DNA of 64,000 nucleotides from Candidatus Methylopumilus turicensis (lineage in GTDB: Bacteria; Pseudomonadota; Gammaproteobacteria; Burkholderiales; Methylophilaceae): contig NZ_LN794158.1 in NCBI RefSeq assembly GCF_000953015.1, forward strand, positions 248,001-312,000, read 5' to 3'. Below are positions 46,653 through 55,366 of the stretch, one piece after another. How positions within the stretch are numbered: the stretch's first letter is position 1; the number at the start of each line of letters is the position of its first letter. The notes below the pieces were generated by a model. That model was not told the DNA's origin. It searched no databases and worked only from the letters and a program-made list of their open reading frames with translations. Both the position numbers and the translations under genes were made by a program.

Positions 46653-46687
46653 AAACGCCAGTGTTTGTTATAATATTTGACTTCGTT

Positions 46688-46774
46688 GCCGGGGTGGCGG
46701 AATTGGTAGACGCACTGGACTCAAAATCCAGCGAGGGCAACTTCATGGGGGTTCGATTCCCCCCCCCGGCACCA
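46688..46774 (+). tRNA. tRNA-Leu (anticodon CAA)
   Basis: An 87-base class II tRNA with the 3' CCA encoded. The acceptor stem is GCCGGGG/CCCCGGC. The D arm contains AATTGGTAGACGC and the anticodon loop is CTCAAAA, reading UUG codons. A short variable arm with GAGGGCAACTTC follows, then the T arm GGGGG-TTCGATT-CCCCC. All stems pair. A terminator hairpin follows at 46783. It marks the edge of the rhodopsin/carotenoid block. Confidence 0.97.
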
Positions 46775-46782
46775 AGTAAATT

Positions 46783-46812
46783 AAAAGCTTACCAATTGGT
46801 AGGCTTTTTTTA
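46783..46812 (+). terminator. Terminator after tRNA-Leu
   Basis: AAAGCTTACC and GGTAGGCTTT pair around an AATT loop with one mismatch, followed by a run of T. It begins 9 bases after the CCA end. Confidence 0.7.
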
Positions 46813-46942
46813 CGTCTAAAAATTCTTGTGGCACATCACTCAGTATTATTCGACATTTTACCCGAAGTGGGCTGTCAAAAGTTTTGCTGCTTGGAAATGT
46901 CAGGCATATTTAAGTGCTATCTCCATTGATATGGAAATGGCT

Positions 46943-47632
46943 TTACCAAGCAATTGATTTGCCTTGATAGTCAATAAATCGGCCAGTGTTTGCAAGGGAT
47001 AAATTGTCAATCACCAGCCTTAAACCATTCACACTTGTTGGTATGTCAATTAAACCATCCGGACCGCCCATATCCGTTTGCACCCAACCAGGATGTAAAG
47101 TCGCAACGCTAATGCCAAGGTGCTTTAAATCAATACTTGCAGTTTTAATTGCCATATTAACAGCGGCTTTGCTACTGCGATAAAGGTAACTTCCACCCTT
47201 AGTATTGTCATCAATACTCCCCATCTTACTACTCAAAGTGACCGCCTTTTTAAGCGTACTATTTGCTAGATGGTTTTTAAATGCATTCAATAAGATGACA
47301 GGCGCAATACTATTCACTTTGAAAGTTTGCACCCAGTCATCGACATTCATTTGATCAGTTGCTCGGTCAAGATAGATGCCTGCATTATTAATGAGCAGAT
47401 CGATCGTGACATGCTTGAGAGAGTCTGCAACCTGATGAATTTCATCAAAATTCGCGACATCTAATTTGATGATAGAAATATTCGCGTAACTTGTTTTAAG
47501 GGACTGCAACGCGTGAGCTTCATCAGAATTCCTGCAACTTGCGATTACTTGCCAGCCATCAATTGCATATTGCCTCACAAATTCCAAACCCAAGCCTCGG
47601 TTGGCGCCTGTTATAAATAATGTATGTGCCAC
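46943..47632 (-). CDS. Short-chain dehydrogenase/reductase
   Basis: A classical SDR of 229 residues. The cofactor loop is ITGANRGLGLEFVRQ, then LLINNAGIYLDRATDQ, catalytic Ser in AVTLSSKMGSI, and the active-site pair YRSSK (YxxxK). HPGWVQTDMGG follows. It resembles the C-factor/CsgA-like subgroup. The GTG at 47632 with AAAGG upstream is preferred; the frame is open to 47713 but that part looks untranslated. It is the last minus-strand gene before the tRNA. Its substrate is unknown; a retinoid role is only a positional guess. Confidence 0.85.
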   Translation of the reverse strand: MAHTLFITGANRGLGLEFVRQYAIDGWQVIASCRNSDEAHALQSLKTSYANISIIKLDVANFDEIHQVADSLKHVTIDLLINNAGIYLDRATDQMNVDDWVQTFKVNSIAPVILLNAFKNHLANSTLKKAVTLSSKMGSIDDNTKGGSYLYRSSKAAVNMAIKTASIDLKHLGISVATLHPGWVQTDMGGPDGLIDIPTSVNGLRLVIDNLSLANTGRFIDYQGKSIAW

Positions 47633-47791
47633 GAGCAAAACCTTTGAAAAGTTAAAAATATATAAAGTAAAAAAGCCCCATTTTATTAGAGGACTGGACT
47701 TCACCGACTCCAATCAATATTTGATATTGTCGATTGAGCTTCCCAGGTCTTTGTAACATTATCTAGACCATCACTTGCATGATGCCGCCAC

Positions 47792-48532
47792 TTATTTAAC
47801 TAAAGGCCTGATGGCTGAAAAGCCACCATCAATTGACCAAATTTGACCAGTCACTCTTTGTGCTTTTTCAGATAACAACCAAGCCATTAAATCAGCCACA
47901 TCGTCTGGATTTCCAATCCCTTTAATCGGGTATTGTTTTGCCGCTATTTCTCTCATCAGTTCACTACTCAAAAGATTTGCGGATGCGGGCGTGTTCAATA
48001 TTCCAGGAGAAACAGCATTAATACGAATATTAGAGGCTGCATAGGTTGCGGCGGCGCTTCTCACTAGCGCCTCGAGACCACCCTTGGCAGCAGATACGGC
48101 TTCATGATTTTGAATGCCTATGCTGGCGGCAGCAGATGAAACAAACACTGCGGCACCATCACTAGAGGTTTGTTTCAAATGCGAAATAAAAGATGACAAG
48201 GTGAATATCGCACTCAATAGGTTTGTTGAAATACAATCTAACAAGTCCGCTTCGGAGGTTCTGTGAAGCGCGCCAAGCTTGATGTTACCAACACAATGTG
48301 CCAAGCTATTTAAAGTGATACTTCTTTTTTCAATTTCATCAAAGAGGTGTTTAACCCCATCAATGGTTGAGCAGTCTGCAGTAATTTGAGTGTGTTGATC
48401 GCCATATATCTCTTCAAGTTTTTCTGAGTTTCTACTCACTAAAACGAGCTGCCAATTACCTATGACCAACTTTTTAGCTAAAGCCTGCGCTAATCCACCT
48501 GTCGCACCGGTTATTAATACTGTTTTGTTCAT
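47792..48532 (-). CDS. Short-chain dehydrogenase/reductase (FabG-like)
   Basis: An SDR of about 246 residues. Cofactor motif ITGATGGLAQALAKKL, LAHCVGNIKLG in place of the NNAG motif, catalytic VFVSSAAASIG, then AVSAAKGGLEALVRSA. The usual Tyr of YxxxK is read as VSAAK (no Tyr), so activity is doubtful. NAVSPGILNTP and GQIWSIDGGFSA are normal. The start at 48532 (MNKTVLI) is preferred to two short upstream starts. It lies 125 bases beyond a small ORF, after blh. Confidence 0.82.
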   Translation of the reverse strand: MNKTVLITGATGGLAQALAKKLVIGNWQLVLVSRNSEKLEEIYGDQHTQITADCSTIDGVKHLFDEIEKRSITLNSLAHCVGNIKLGALHRTSEADLLDCISTNLLSAIFTLSSFISHLKQTSSDGAAVFVSSAAASIGIQNHEAVSAAKGGLEALVRSAAATYAASNIRINAVSPGILNTPASANLLSSELMREIAAKQYPIKGIGNPDDVADLMAWLLSEKAQRVTGQIWSIDGGFSAIRPLVK

Positions 48533-48657
48533 ATCGATATCCATCATTTTGAATTAAGTTTTCTTACTGCGTTCTACGAAGATTAATGCACTTGGGCGGC
48601 CTGACTTTAAAAGCGACGTTGGCGTGCAAACCTACTTATCGCCTCAGAAAGATCTCC

Positions 48658-48726
48658 TTAGGCTGCCGAGGCTTCCACATCAAGCACTGCAGCAGGAATG
48701 TCTCTAATGGTTTGTATTTTACTCAT
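48658..48726 (-). CDS. Possible 22-residue peptide between blh and the SDR gene
   Basis: A short frame MSKIQTIRDIPAAVLDVEAS (then AA and stop) begins with an ATG that has a strong AATAAGGAG ribosome site 6 bases upstream, 22 bases after the blh stop. It is too short to be found by ORF callers. It may be a true small protein, the leftover N-terminus of a lost gene, or chance. The good ribosome site and the unbroken frame are the evidence. No homologue is recognised. Confidence 0.35.
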   Translation of the reverse strand: MSKIQTIRDIPAAVLDVEASAA

Positions 48727-48748
48727 ACAAACTCCTTATTAGATTTTA

Positions 48749-49624
48749 TTAACGCGTGCGGTGTGCTTGAAACTTTGATTGTTTTAGGACCCAAGCGTGA
48801 GGAACAGTGAGTGCGGCGAGGCCAACAAAAACAATCCGGATTAAGTCAATTTCTAGCGGTTTTTTTGGGCCTAGCCACCAAATCACGAGGCCCATCAAAA
48901 TCACTGCAATCGTTGGTAAGATTAATGCATTTAGAAATGCCTGTCGCGTAAATTGACGCAAAAAATAGCGGCTTCTGATGAGGTGCCTTGCGCTATGCAT
49001 GCCACAGAAATAAATCCCAAATGCCAAGATGGGATTAAGTAGTAAAAATAGAGCGCAAGTGCAAAATAATTCTAATTTTGTTCGCAGGTCTATTTTTTTT
49101 GTCACAAGATAAAAAGCAATGACCAAGCCAGCAGGGATGCTGATCAATTGAGAGGTTTTGACGATGCTGGTGGCGATGTCGATGTGAATGATCATTGCAT
49201 ATAAATCAATTAATTCATGCCCAAAGAATACGCTAGGGAGGCTAATAATAGCAGCGCCATCACTCCATTTTAGCAATGTAAAGCCGGATAAGTTGAGATC
49301 ATCCGAAAAGTGCAGGGCTGACAATATTAAGAATACAATAAAGAACGCATTCGGCACGAGCCACCACACTAAAATCACTGCCAACGCCGCTGCCATGTAA
49401 TAAGCGATAAATTTCAGCCAATGCTTGATGTGTCTGAGGTCGTAAGTTTGGCTGGCAAATAATACATCGAGTGAGCCGTGAGGGACGCCCAGCAAAACGA
49501 CAAAGACCAAGGTCATCAGTAATCCATAGGGATTAGCATTAAGGTCAAATGCGAATCCCAAGACCAAAGCGAGACTACTAATTAACATGAATAGATTGCT
49601 CTGAAATATCATGGGTTTGTTCAT
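48749..49624 (-). CDS. blh: Beta-carotene 15,15'-dioxygenase, Brp/Blh family
   Basis: A ~291-residue integral membrane enzyme that splits beta-carotene into two retinal molecules. It has about eight hydrophobic segments and the family His ligands: LGVPHGSLDVLFA, LSALHFSDDLNL, CGMHSARHLIRSRYFLR and TVPHAWVLKQ. The start at 49624 overlaps the crtY stop as ATGA; an ATG at 49633 would add three residues. It is the fifth gene of the carotenoid run and provides the rhodopsin chromophore. Confidence 0.92.
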   Translation of the reverse strand: MNKPMIFQSNLFMLISSLALVLGFAFDLNANPYGLLMTLVFVVLLGVPHGSLDVLFASQTYDLRHIKHWLKFIAYYMAAALAVILVWWLVPNAFFIVFLILSALHFSDDLNLSGFTLLKWSDGAAIISLPSVFFGHELIDLYAMIIHIDIATSIVKTSQLISIPAGLVIAFYLVTKKIDLRTKLELFCTCALFLLLNPILAFGIYFCGMHSARHLIRSRYFLRQFTRQAFLNALILPTIAVILMGLVIWWLGPKKPLEIDLIRIVFVGLAALTVPHAWVLKQSKFQAHRTR

Positions 49625-50802
49625 TTCGCCCATCCTAGACGATGAAAAATCTTTTGAATCACAAAGCCTGGGAGCGCTTTTATGAAGGGTCCAGGTGGCA
49701 GTGATTTGATGATCCTAAAGTAATCGCCAAGTGTTGCTTGGTCTGACATGAATTTCACAACCGTATTCAACTCACATCGATTAAATAAATCCTCAAAAAG
49801 TGAGGCCGCCCGCGTTGGGTTATTTTTAATCACGTTTAGGAAAAGCCCATCCATGGAAGACTGTACCCACTGTTCTTTTGGCGATGCGTAAAGCTTTTGC
49901 TCGCTCACAATTGATTGCGCACATTTGTTTGCCCAGGACTGTATGCGTTGAAAGGCATAGCCAGAACTGGGCCTCGCCGCCCCCGCAAACAATCCTGCAT
50001 ACAGGTAAGTGGAGGCTTTGTATTGTTGGGTTAATGTATAACCCATGGGAAGCGTGCCGTGTTCAACCCTTAAAAGTTCGTATGGCTGGCGATCAATCTT
50101 TTGAGTAATAGATTTTTTTAGACGTGTAATTAATTGCTGCTTGGGAATAATGTTTTCAGAAAAAACGGTGTACTCGATTAATGCCTTTTTCTCGGATGTG
50201 GGCAAAATATAAATAAATGCTAGGCCATGTTCAAACGTATGGTCAAAGTCCATTAACACCATTTTTTCGGGTGAAAAACAATCTGATTGCGTTTGAATCT
50301 CATAGCCCACAAAGCACTGCCAGAGCACAGAGTCCTGAGGGTTAATTTTCTTTGGTGGCCGAGTGTCGATGACTTGTCTTGCTGTGAATACTGTATGCGC
50401 AGTGCTGATATGCCAGCCTTGATCTGTGTTGATCGGAGCTGATAGCACTTCTTGGCCAAGCATCAATTGTATTTTCGGATGATTGCTAATTTGTTTGATT
50501 GCCGCCTCGTAAAAGTGCTGACTTTCCAACATGAGATATGGATGTTGGTTGCAATCAAAATGATGAACGCGTTCTCGATTCGCCACTTCAAATGTGGACC
50601 ATGCATGGCTAGCGAGGGATTGATATGCCGGATGATCGATATCCCAAAAACACCAGGTCCGATCATTGGTGTAGTTTTTTCGTTGTTCGAGGATCAGTAC
50701 CTTAGGCGCTTTTTCGCCATACTCAGATAGCTTACTTGCAAGACTAAAGCCAGCACAGCCACCACCTATGATCACTAAATCGTAATGCGGAAGCTCAGCC
50801 AT
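49621..50802 (-). CDS. crtY: Lycopene beta-cyclase, CrtY type
   Basis: A 393-residue flavin-dependent cyclase that turns lycopene into beta-carotene. The N-terminal dinucleotide fold YDLVIIGGGCAGFSLASKL is followed by NDRTWCFWDIDHPAYQSL. FAGAARPSSGYAFQRIQSW, the substrate-side region, is near residues 270-288. It ends KIFHRLGWAK. Its start overlaps crtB by 8 bases and its stop overlaps blh, so the five enzymes are translationally linked. The CrtY class, not CrtL, is usual in proteorhodopsin clusters of proteobacteria. Confidence 0.94.
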   Translation of the reverse strand: MAELPHYDLVIIGGGCAGFSLASKLSEYGEKAPKVLILEQRKNYTNDRTWCFWDIDHPAYQSLASHAWSTFEVANRERVHHFDCNQHPYLMLESQHFYEAAIKQISNHPKIQLMLGQEVLSAPINTDQGWHISTAHTVFTARQVIDTRPPKKINPQDSVLWQCFVGYEIQTQSDCFSPEKMVLMDFDHTFEHGLAFIYILPTSEKKALIEYTVFSENIIPKQQLITRLKKSITQKIDRQPYELLRVEHGTLPMGYTLTQQYKASTYLYAGLFAGAARPSSGYAFQRIQSWANKCAQSIVSEQKLYASPKEQWVQSSMDGLFLNVIKNNPTRAASLFEDLFNRCELNTVVKFMSDQATLGDYFRIIKSLPPGPFIKALPGFVIQKIFHRLGWAK

Positions 50803-51730
50803 TTAGATGAGCCATTTCCTGAATGGCATGATGCAAGCGCTGTTGATGGACCTTAGCGTGAACATAAAATGATTTATTCATTAAGCTTTGCGTTAATATT
50901 TTGAGGGTTAGCCAAACTTTTAACGGTTTGCTCACCACCGATCTAAATGCCCAACATGCGTAATTTTTATTGGCAAGTTGCGTCCCAATATGACGATATA
51001 AACCTGACGCAATCACAATCCCTAAACGCGCTCGTATCGGCAAAAAACATAACCCATCATGCCCGCTTTGGTAATAGGCATCAGCATCATTTAGCATTTT
51101 AATTAATGTGCTTCTTATTTTATCTTGTGTTTGTCCATCAGGCGTAATGAGCGCAGCCGGCTCAACATCCCCAATGAGCGATGCAGGCAGGTATCTTCTA
51201 TTCATTAAGGCATCTTCAGCAACATCTCGACAGATGTTGGTTAATTGCATCGCCATGCCCAAATCAATCGCATGCGCGAAAGCACGTTTATCTTTGATGT
51301 CTAGAATTTTGCTCATCATCAATCCTACCGTTCCCGCGACTTGGTAGCAGTAAACCATCAGTGCGGTTTCATCTTTAAATCTCACCAGAGCCAAGTCAGA
51401 AATCACGCCTTCGATCAACGAAATAGGAATATGTATGTTGATCTGAGCTTCATGAAAGAGGGCAATTGCATCGCTGATAATGGGATGGGCTGATCGACCC
51501 GCGGTTAATTCCTCAATCATCTGTAACAGCATTTGACGAGCGACAGATTGATCTTCGGTGTCATCAGCAACATCATCAACATGCCGGCAAAATCGATATA
51601 ACCTGACCGCTTGCGTGGCATGTTTTTGGTTAAGTAAAAACTTAGCCCAAAAAAAGGTTTTGCCTTTTTGAGCCAACACCACATTTGACTCTTTAATATA
51701 TTCTGCTTGATTACGCTTAGCTTGACTCAT
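50795..51730 (-). CDS. crtB: Phytoene synthase
   Basis: A 311-residue isoprenoid synthase that joins two geranylgeranyl-PP to phytoene. The first Asp-rich site is LYRFCRHVDDVADD and the second ICRDVAEDALMNRRYLP, both in place. SFFWA-like KTFFWAKFLL near the N-terminus marks the substrate pocket. The start ATG overlaps the crtI stop as ATGA. Length is typical. Confidence 0.95.
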   Translation of the reverse strand: MSQAKRNQAEYIKESNVVLAQKGKTFFWAKFLLNQKHATQAVRLYRFCRHVDDVADDTEDQSVARQMLLQMIEELTAGRSAHPIISDAIALFHEAQINIHIPISLIEGVISDLALVRFKDETALMVYCYQVAGTVGLMMSKILDIKDKRAFAHAIDLGMAMQLTNICRDVAEDALMNRRYLPASLIGDVEPAALITPDGQTQDKIRSTLIKMLNDADAYYQSGHDGLCFLPIRARLGIVIASGLYRHIGTQLANKNYACWAFRSVVSKPLKVWLTLKILTQSLMNKSFYVHAKVHQQRLHHAIQEMAHLNG

Positions 51731-53220
51731 TTAAAATCAGCGGCGGCGGGGATCAGCTGATCAATCACTTTTGCCGAACATAGAACGCCGGGCAATCCTG
51801 CGCCTGGATGGGTGCCAGCGCCGGTAATGTATAAATTTTTAATGCCTTCGGCTTTATTATGAAATCTAAACCAAGCCGACTGCCTGAATAAAGGCGCAAT
51901 AGAAAAGCCTGCACCATGCATGCTTAGATAGTCTGTTTTGAAATCGCTAGGCGTCATGAAAAAGTCATCAGTGATATGCTTTTTCAAGTCGGGCAGGATG
52001 GTTTGATCCAGGGCCTCGATGATTTTATTTTTTAAGATTTCGCCTTCAATAGACCAATCAATGTCGGCTTTTAAATTAGGCACGGGACACAGTACATAAA
52101 AGCTATCGCACCCAGTTGGCGCAAAGCTCTCATCCGTTGCTGTGGGTCGATGGATGTAAAGTGAGAAATCTTCCGATAATATTTTTTTATCGAAAATGTT
52201 TGAGAGGAGCGTTTTGTAGGTTTTTCCTAACCAAATGGTATGGTGAACGACCTCTGGATATTGTTTTGTGGTGCCAAAATAAATCACAAACAAACCCATG
52301 GAGTAGTGCGCTGCTTTTATTTTGAGTTTTGAAGATAAAGCGACCTGGCTTGGCTTAATCATCTTCTGATAAAGGTAAGCAGCATCTGCATTTGACACAA
52401 TAATGTCTGCACTAAGTGTTGTTCCGTCTTCTAGCAAGAGCCCTGTTGCTTTTCCATTATCAATGACGATGTTTTTCACGGTCGTGTTCAGACAAATCTC
52501 AATACCATGTCTTTCCATGAGGCTTTTTAGAGCATTTACAATTGCCCCCGTGCCTCCCATTGCAAAAAATACACCATACGCACGCTCAAGGTAGTGGATC
52601 AGGCCATAAATACTGGTTGTCGAGAAAGGGTTGCCGCCAACCAGCAATGGCTGGATAGAAAAGGCTTGGCGTAGTTTTGGGCTAATGAGGTGTCGTGACA
52701 CCGTTCCCCATACCGTCTCGTAACTTCTCAAGATAATGAGCTTTGGGATTAACGAAAGCATTAAAAAAAATCGATGAAAAGGGATGGCTGAAAGCTGCGT
52801 AAAAGCAACGTCAAAAATATTTTTTGAATGATTGAGTAGTTTTAAATAGCCGGCTTTATCTTTTGGCTCAATCTTTTCAATTTCTGATAGCGTTTGCTCG
52901 AGTGTCCCGCCGTAATCAAACGTGGTTTTATCCGAAAAATAAAATCGATACCAAGGGGTCAGTGGAACGAGCTTAATATGATCTTCAAGTTTTTCTTGGA
53001 AAAGGTCAAAAAGCTCTTCGAATAAAAAGGGGGCTGTAATAACGGTTGGACCCGCATCATGTTTGAACCCGTTTCTGGTGAATACTTGCGCCCTACCACC
53101 AAGCATTGGGGCGCGATCAATGATTTTGACGGCATAGCCTTTGGCTCTGAGTCTTAATGCTGAAGCGATTCCACCAAAGCCAGATCCAATAACGATGGCT
53201 TGTTTAACTTCCAATGTCAT
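51727..53220 (-). CDS. crtI: Phytoene desaturase (lycopene-forming)
   Basis: A 497-residue FAD enzyme performing four desaturations of phytoene to lycopene. It opens with IVIGSGFGGIASALRLRAKGY and the FAD segment DAGPTVITAPFLFEELFDL. DADIIVSNADAAYLY-like ADIIVSNADAAYLYQKMI lies mid-protein, and the CrtI end signature GAGTHPGAGLPGVLCSAKV is complete. It overlaps crtE by 17 bases and crtB by 4. Lycopene is expected because crtY follows. Confidence 0.96.
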   Translation of the reverse strand: MTLEVKQAIVIGSGFGGIASALRLRAKGYAVKIIDRAPMLGGRAQVFTRNGFKHDAGPTVITAPFLFEELFDLFQEKLEDHIKLVPLTPWYRFYFSDKTTFDYGGTLEQTLSEIEKIEPKDKAGYLKLLNHSKNIFDVAFTQLSAIPFHRFFLMLSLIPKLIILRSYETVWGTVSRHLISPKLRQAFSIQPLLVGGNPFSTTSIYGLIHYLERAYGVFFAMGGTGAIVNALKSLMERHGIEICLNTTVKNIVIDNGKATGLLLEDGTTLSADIIVSNADAAYLYQKMIKPSQVALSSKLKIKAAHYSMGLFVIYFGTTKQYPEVVHHTIWLGKTYKTLLSNIFDKKILSEDFSLYIHRPTATDESFAPTGCDSFYVLCPVPNLKADIDWSIEGEILKNKIIEALDQTILPDLKKHITDDFFMTPSDFKTDYLSMHGAGFSIAPLFRQSAWFRFHNKAEGIKNLYITGAGTHPGAGLPGVLCSAKVIDQLIPAAADFK

Positions 53221-54136
53221 GTTTTATTTGTCCTTGAAGCTGTTGTGCCAGTGAGATGAGCAAAGTCCCGAGAGAGTGAGGGAGCTGTTCTGCTAATCTG
53301 ACTGCTTCGGACAAAGATTGTTCTGCAAGACGCGTTGCATCTGCAACTGGATCGCTTGAATGCGCATCTGCTAATACAAACACAATATTTAATGATTTTG
53401 AGCGTCCATTTTGCGGCGCATCTTTTGTGATGTCGTCTAGGTCATCCACTACTTGATAACCCACCGCAAATGCGCTGGTTGCTTGTTGCGCTAAACGTAA
53501 ATATTCCGTCTGGCCTGATAGCGTCAATGCCAGCTCAATGGGAAGTCCAAGCAATGCGCCAGACTTTGCTTGGGCGATATTTTTGTAGGTTTCGATTGAG
53601 TTGATTGGTTTGTTTTTGTACTCAATATCGTCACACTGCCCTTTAATGACAGAGGTGGTACGCTTGGCGATCAGTGAGATTAATTGCTGTAATTTTTTTA
53701 CGTCACTGATGCCAGCTAAAACGCCATAAGCGCTTGATAGCAGTAAGTCGCCAGCACAAATAGCAACACTGACCCCGAATTTTTTCCATACGGTTTCTAC
53801 GCCGCGGCGGGTTTCATCCATGTCTTGAATGTCGTCATGAATAAGTGATGCATTGTGCAGTAATTCTGAGACTGCTGAAATAATCAGCATGTCATTATAT
53901 TGGATGTTGAGATCGAGGCAGGCCGCTAGGCAAAGTCTCGCTCTTACTTTGTGTCCTGGGGTGGCCAGATGATATTTCGCCGCATATTCAGCAGCATTAA
54001 CATGACGTTGATTTGAATCTGAGGCGGATGATAGATGTTTACTAGTGAAGTCGTCTAATTCAGACAAAAGCATATCAAGCGATATTTGAGACGACTGTAA
54101 TTCGTTTGGTAAGTTAACTAATGCTTGAGCTGACAT
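53204..54136 (-). CDS. crtE: Geranylgeranyl diphosphate synthase (polyprenyl synthetase)
   Basis: A 310-residue chain-elongating prenyltransferase that supplies C20 diphosphate for carotenoids. The two Asp motifs are LIHDDIQDMDETRRG (FARM) and YQVVDDLDDITKD (SARM). Conserved Lys/Arg HKVRARLCLAACL precedes them. It is 95 bases downstream of the rhodopsin, with no terminator between, so it may begin the carotenoid part of one transcript. Chain length C20 is inferred from the cluster, not proven by sequence alone. Confidence 0.92.
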   Translation of the reverse strand: MSAQALVNLPNELQSSQISLDMLLSELDDFTSKHLSSASDSNQRHVNAAEYAAKYHLATPGHKVRARLCLAACLDLNIQYNDMLIISAVSELLHNASLIHDDIQDMDETRRGVETVWKKFGVSVAICAGDLLLSSAYGVLAGISDVKKLQQLISLIAKRTTSVIKGQCDDIEYKNKPINSIETYKNIAQAKSGALLGLPIELALTLSGQTEYLRLAQQATSAFAVGYQVVDDLDDITKDAPQNGRSKSLNIVFVLADAHSSDPVADATRLAEQSLSEAVRLAEQLPHSLGTLLISLAQQLQGQIKHDIGS

Positions 54137-54231
54137 CTTTTAACCTCAATAAATACGGACACATTTTTAAAGGACTGCTTTTACTTTGAATAAAAATGTG
54201 TCCGCTTGGTTAATATTTAATTAACTAATGA

Positions 54232-55023
54232 TTACTTCTTTTCGCTTTCTGATACTGCAACAGACCAGATGATCACACCGAAAGCAATTTTGTTTAGAAC
54301 GTCAGCAAGGTTATAAACAATGTTTAGTGCTTTCATGCTATCAGCAGGATCTGAACCTGTTAGGTAGCCGAAGTAGTAACCAATTGGGTAAATTGCCCAA
54401 CCAATTGTCACAATCCAACGCATTAAACTAAATGCAGATTGAACATTTTTTGGTGCTTGGCCAGCATTGATCTTGCTTGCTTCGCCAGCGAAAATTTCCC
54501 AAAGAATGTAGAACCAACCCACCATACCAATAATGAATGCTGGCATAACAGAAAGGTAACCAGCTTCACCTGCATAGCCACCAACCAACATGACTAAAGT
54601 ACCAATCATTAGGCGCCAGAATACGCCAACTGGCACTTTTGCAATTGCAGCAAGAATTAAGTAGAACTCAATCATGAGCAATGGCACTGTAATGAGCCAA
54701 TCGATATAGCGATAAACAGTTGGTGTTGAACCTGTTGCCACCCATACATCACGCATGTAGAAGTAGTGAACAGCTGCAACAAGCGTTACAAGGCCAGAAA
54801 CAGTTAATGAAGTTTTCCATTTACCTGCAACACGGTCGCGCTCAAGAAAGAAGAACGCTGTTGAAGCAATTAATGCCATTGAGATTAACCAAAATGAAAT
54901 ACCAACGAAGTCACTAGATTGAAGTACAGAGCTATGTTCAGCAAAAGCTGGTGCTGAAAAACCAAGCAACGCGACTACGCCCAACCACATACGCTTACTA
55001 GAAATTTTTAAATCTTTAATCAT
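54232..55023 (-). CDS. Proteorhodopsin, green-tuned proton pump
   Basis: A 263-residue seven-helix retinal protein with an N-terminal signal (cleavage near AFA, residue 28). The proton-pump triad is intact: Asp108 (acceptor), Thr112 and Glu119 (donor) in RYIDWLITVPLLMIEFYLIL. His86 pairs with Asp108, and Lys245 in DVLNKIAFGVIIW binds retinal. Position 116 (GPR 105) is Leu, the green-absorbing state. It resembles marine SAR86 proteorhodopsin over its length. The AGGAG site stands 7 bases before the ATG. The last residues SESEKK match the typical end. Confidence 0.97.
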   Translation of the reverse strand: MIKDLKISSKRMWLGVVALLGFSAPAFAEHSSVLQSSDFVGISFWLISMALIASTAFFFLERDRVAGKWKTSLTVSGLVTLVAAVHYFYMRDVWVATGSTPTVYRYIDWLITVPLLMIEFYLILAAIAKVPVGVFWRLMIGTLVMLVGGYAGEAGYLSVMPAFIIGMVGWFYILWEIFAGEASKINAGQAPKNVQSAFSLMRWIVTIGWAIYPIGYYFGYLTGSDPADSMKALNIVYNLADVLNKIAFGVIIWSVAVSESEKK

Positions 55024-55087
55024 TTAATTCTCCTAAAGGATAATTTTAGTGTAGATACAACTTTTAACACTTTTTTACAGCATTGAT

Positions 55088-55116
55088 ACAATATGCCTAA
55101 AATTTAGTATTAACAA
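55088..55116 (-). promoter_or_regulatory. Candidate sigma-70 promoter of the rhodopsin-carotenoid genes
   Basis: On the minus strand TTGTTA, 17 bases, TATTGT lies about 65 bases upstream of the rhodopsin ATG in an AT-rich leader. The spacing is ideal and both hexamers are near consensus. No light- or redox-regulator site was recognised. Confidence 0.5.
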
Positions 55117-55366
55117 CCTTAAATTTTTTATGGGTATATAGCGTCTATTTCGGACATTCAAAAACGTCGATGGAAGCCATGCTGGGCCTCATTGGGGGCA
55201 TTTAAGTGACGGATGACAATCAGAGTGTTGCTGTTTGGGAGGCTGTTGCTAAGAGTGAAAACTCAGCAAATTCTCAAATAAAAGTGACGGAAACAGCGAT
55301 AGAATTCGATCACAATTAAAGTGTTTAGGCGTTTAAATCAGACTTATTTCTGTTGAGTGATCGGTG
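55117..55366. other. Intergenic region upstream of the rhodopsin
   Basis: About 250 bases between the rhodopsin promoter and the MORN-repeat gene. There is no recognisable gene. On the plus strand a short frame of 37 codons (GTG 55206 to TAA 55319), immediately after another frame ending in TGA at 55209, has protein-like composition (VTDDNQSVAVWEAVAKS). It may be the remnant of a decayed gene. No terminator was seen. Confidence 0.4.

Noticed and set aside
46759-46767. C9 run at the tRNA-Leu 3' end as a possible error or slippage tract
   Set aside because: The run is fully explained by the T stem (CCCCC) joined to the acceptor stem (CCCCGGC), and all pairs match.
47633-47713. Longer start for the first SDR gene
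   Set aside because: The added 27 residues do not resemble an SDR N-terminus; the GTG at 47632 with AAAGG upstream leads straight into the cofactor loop.
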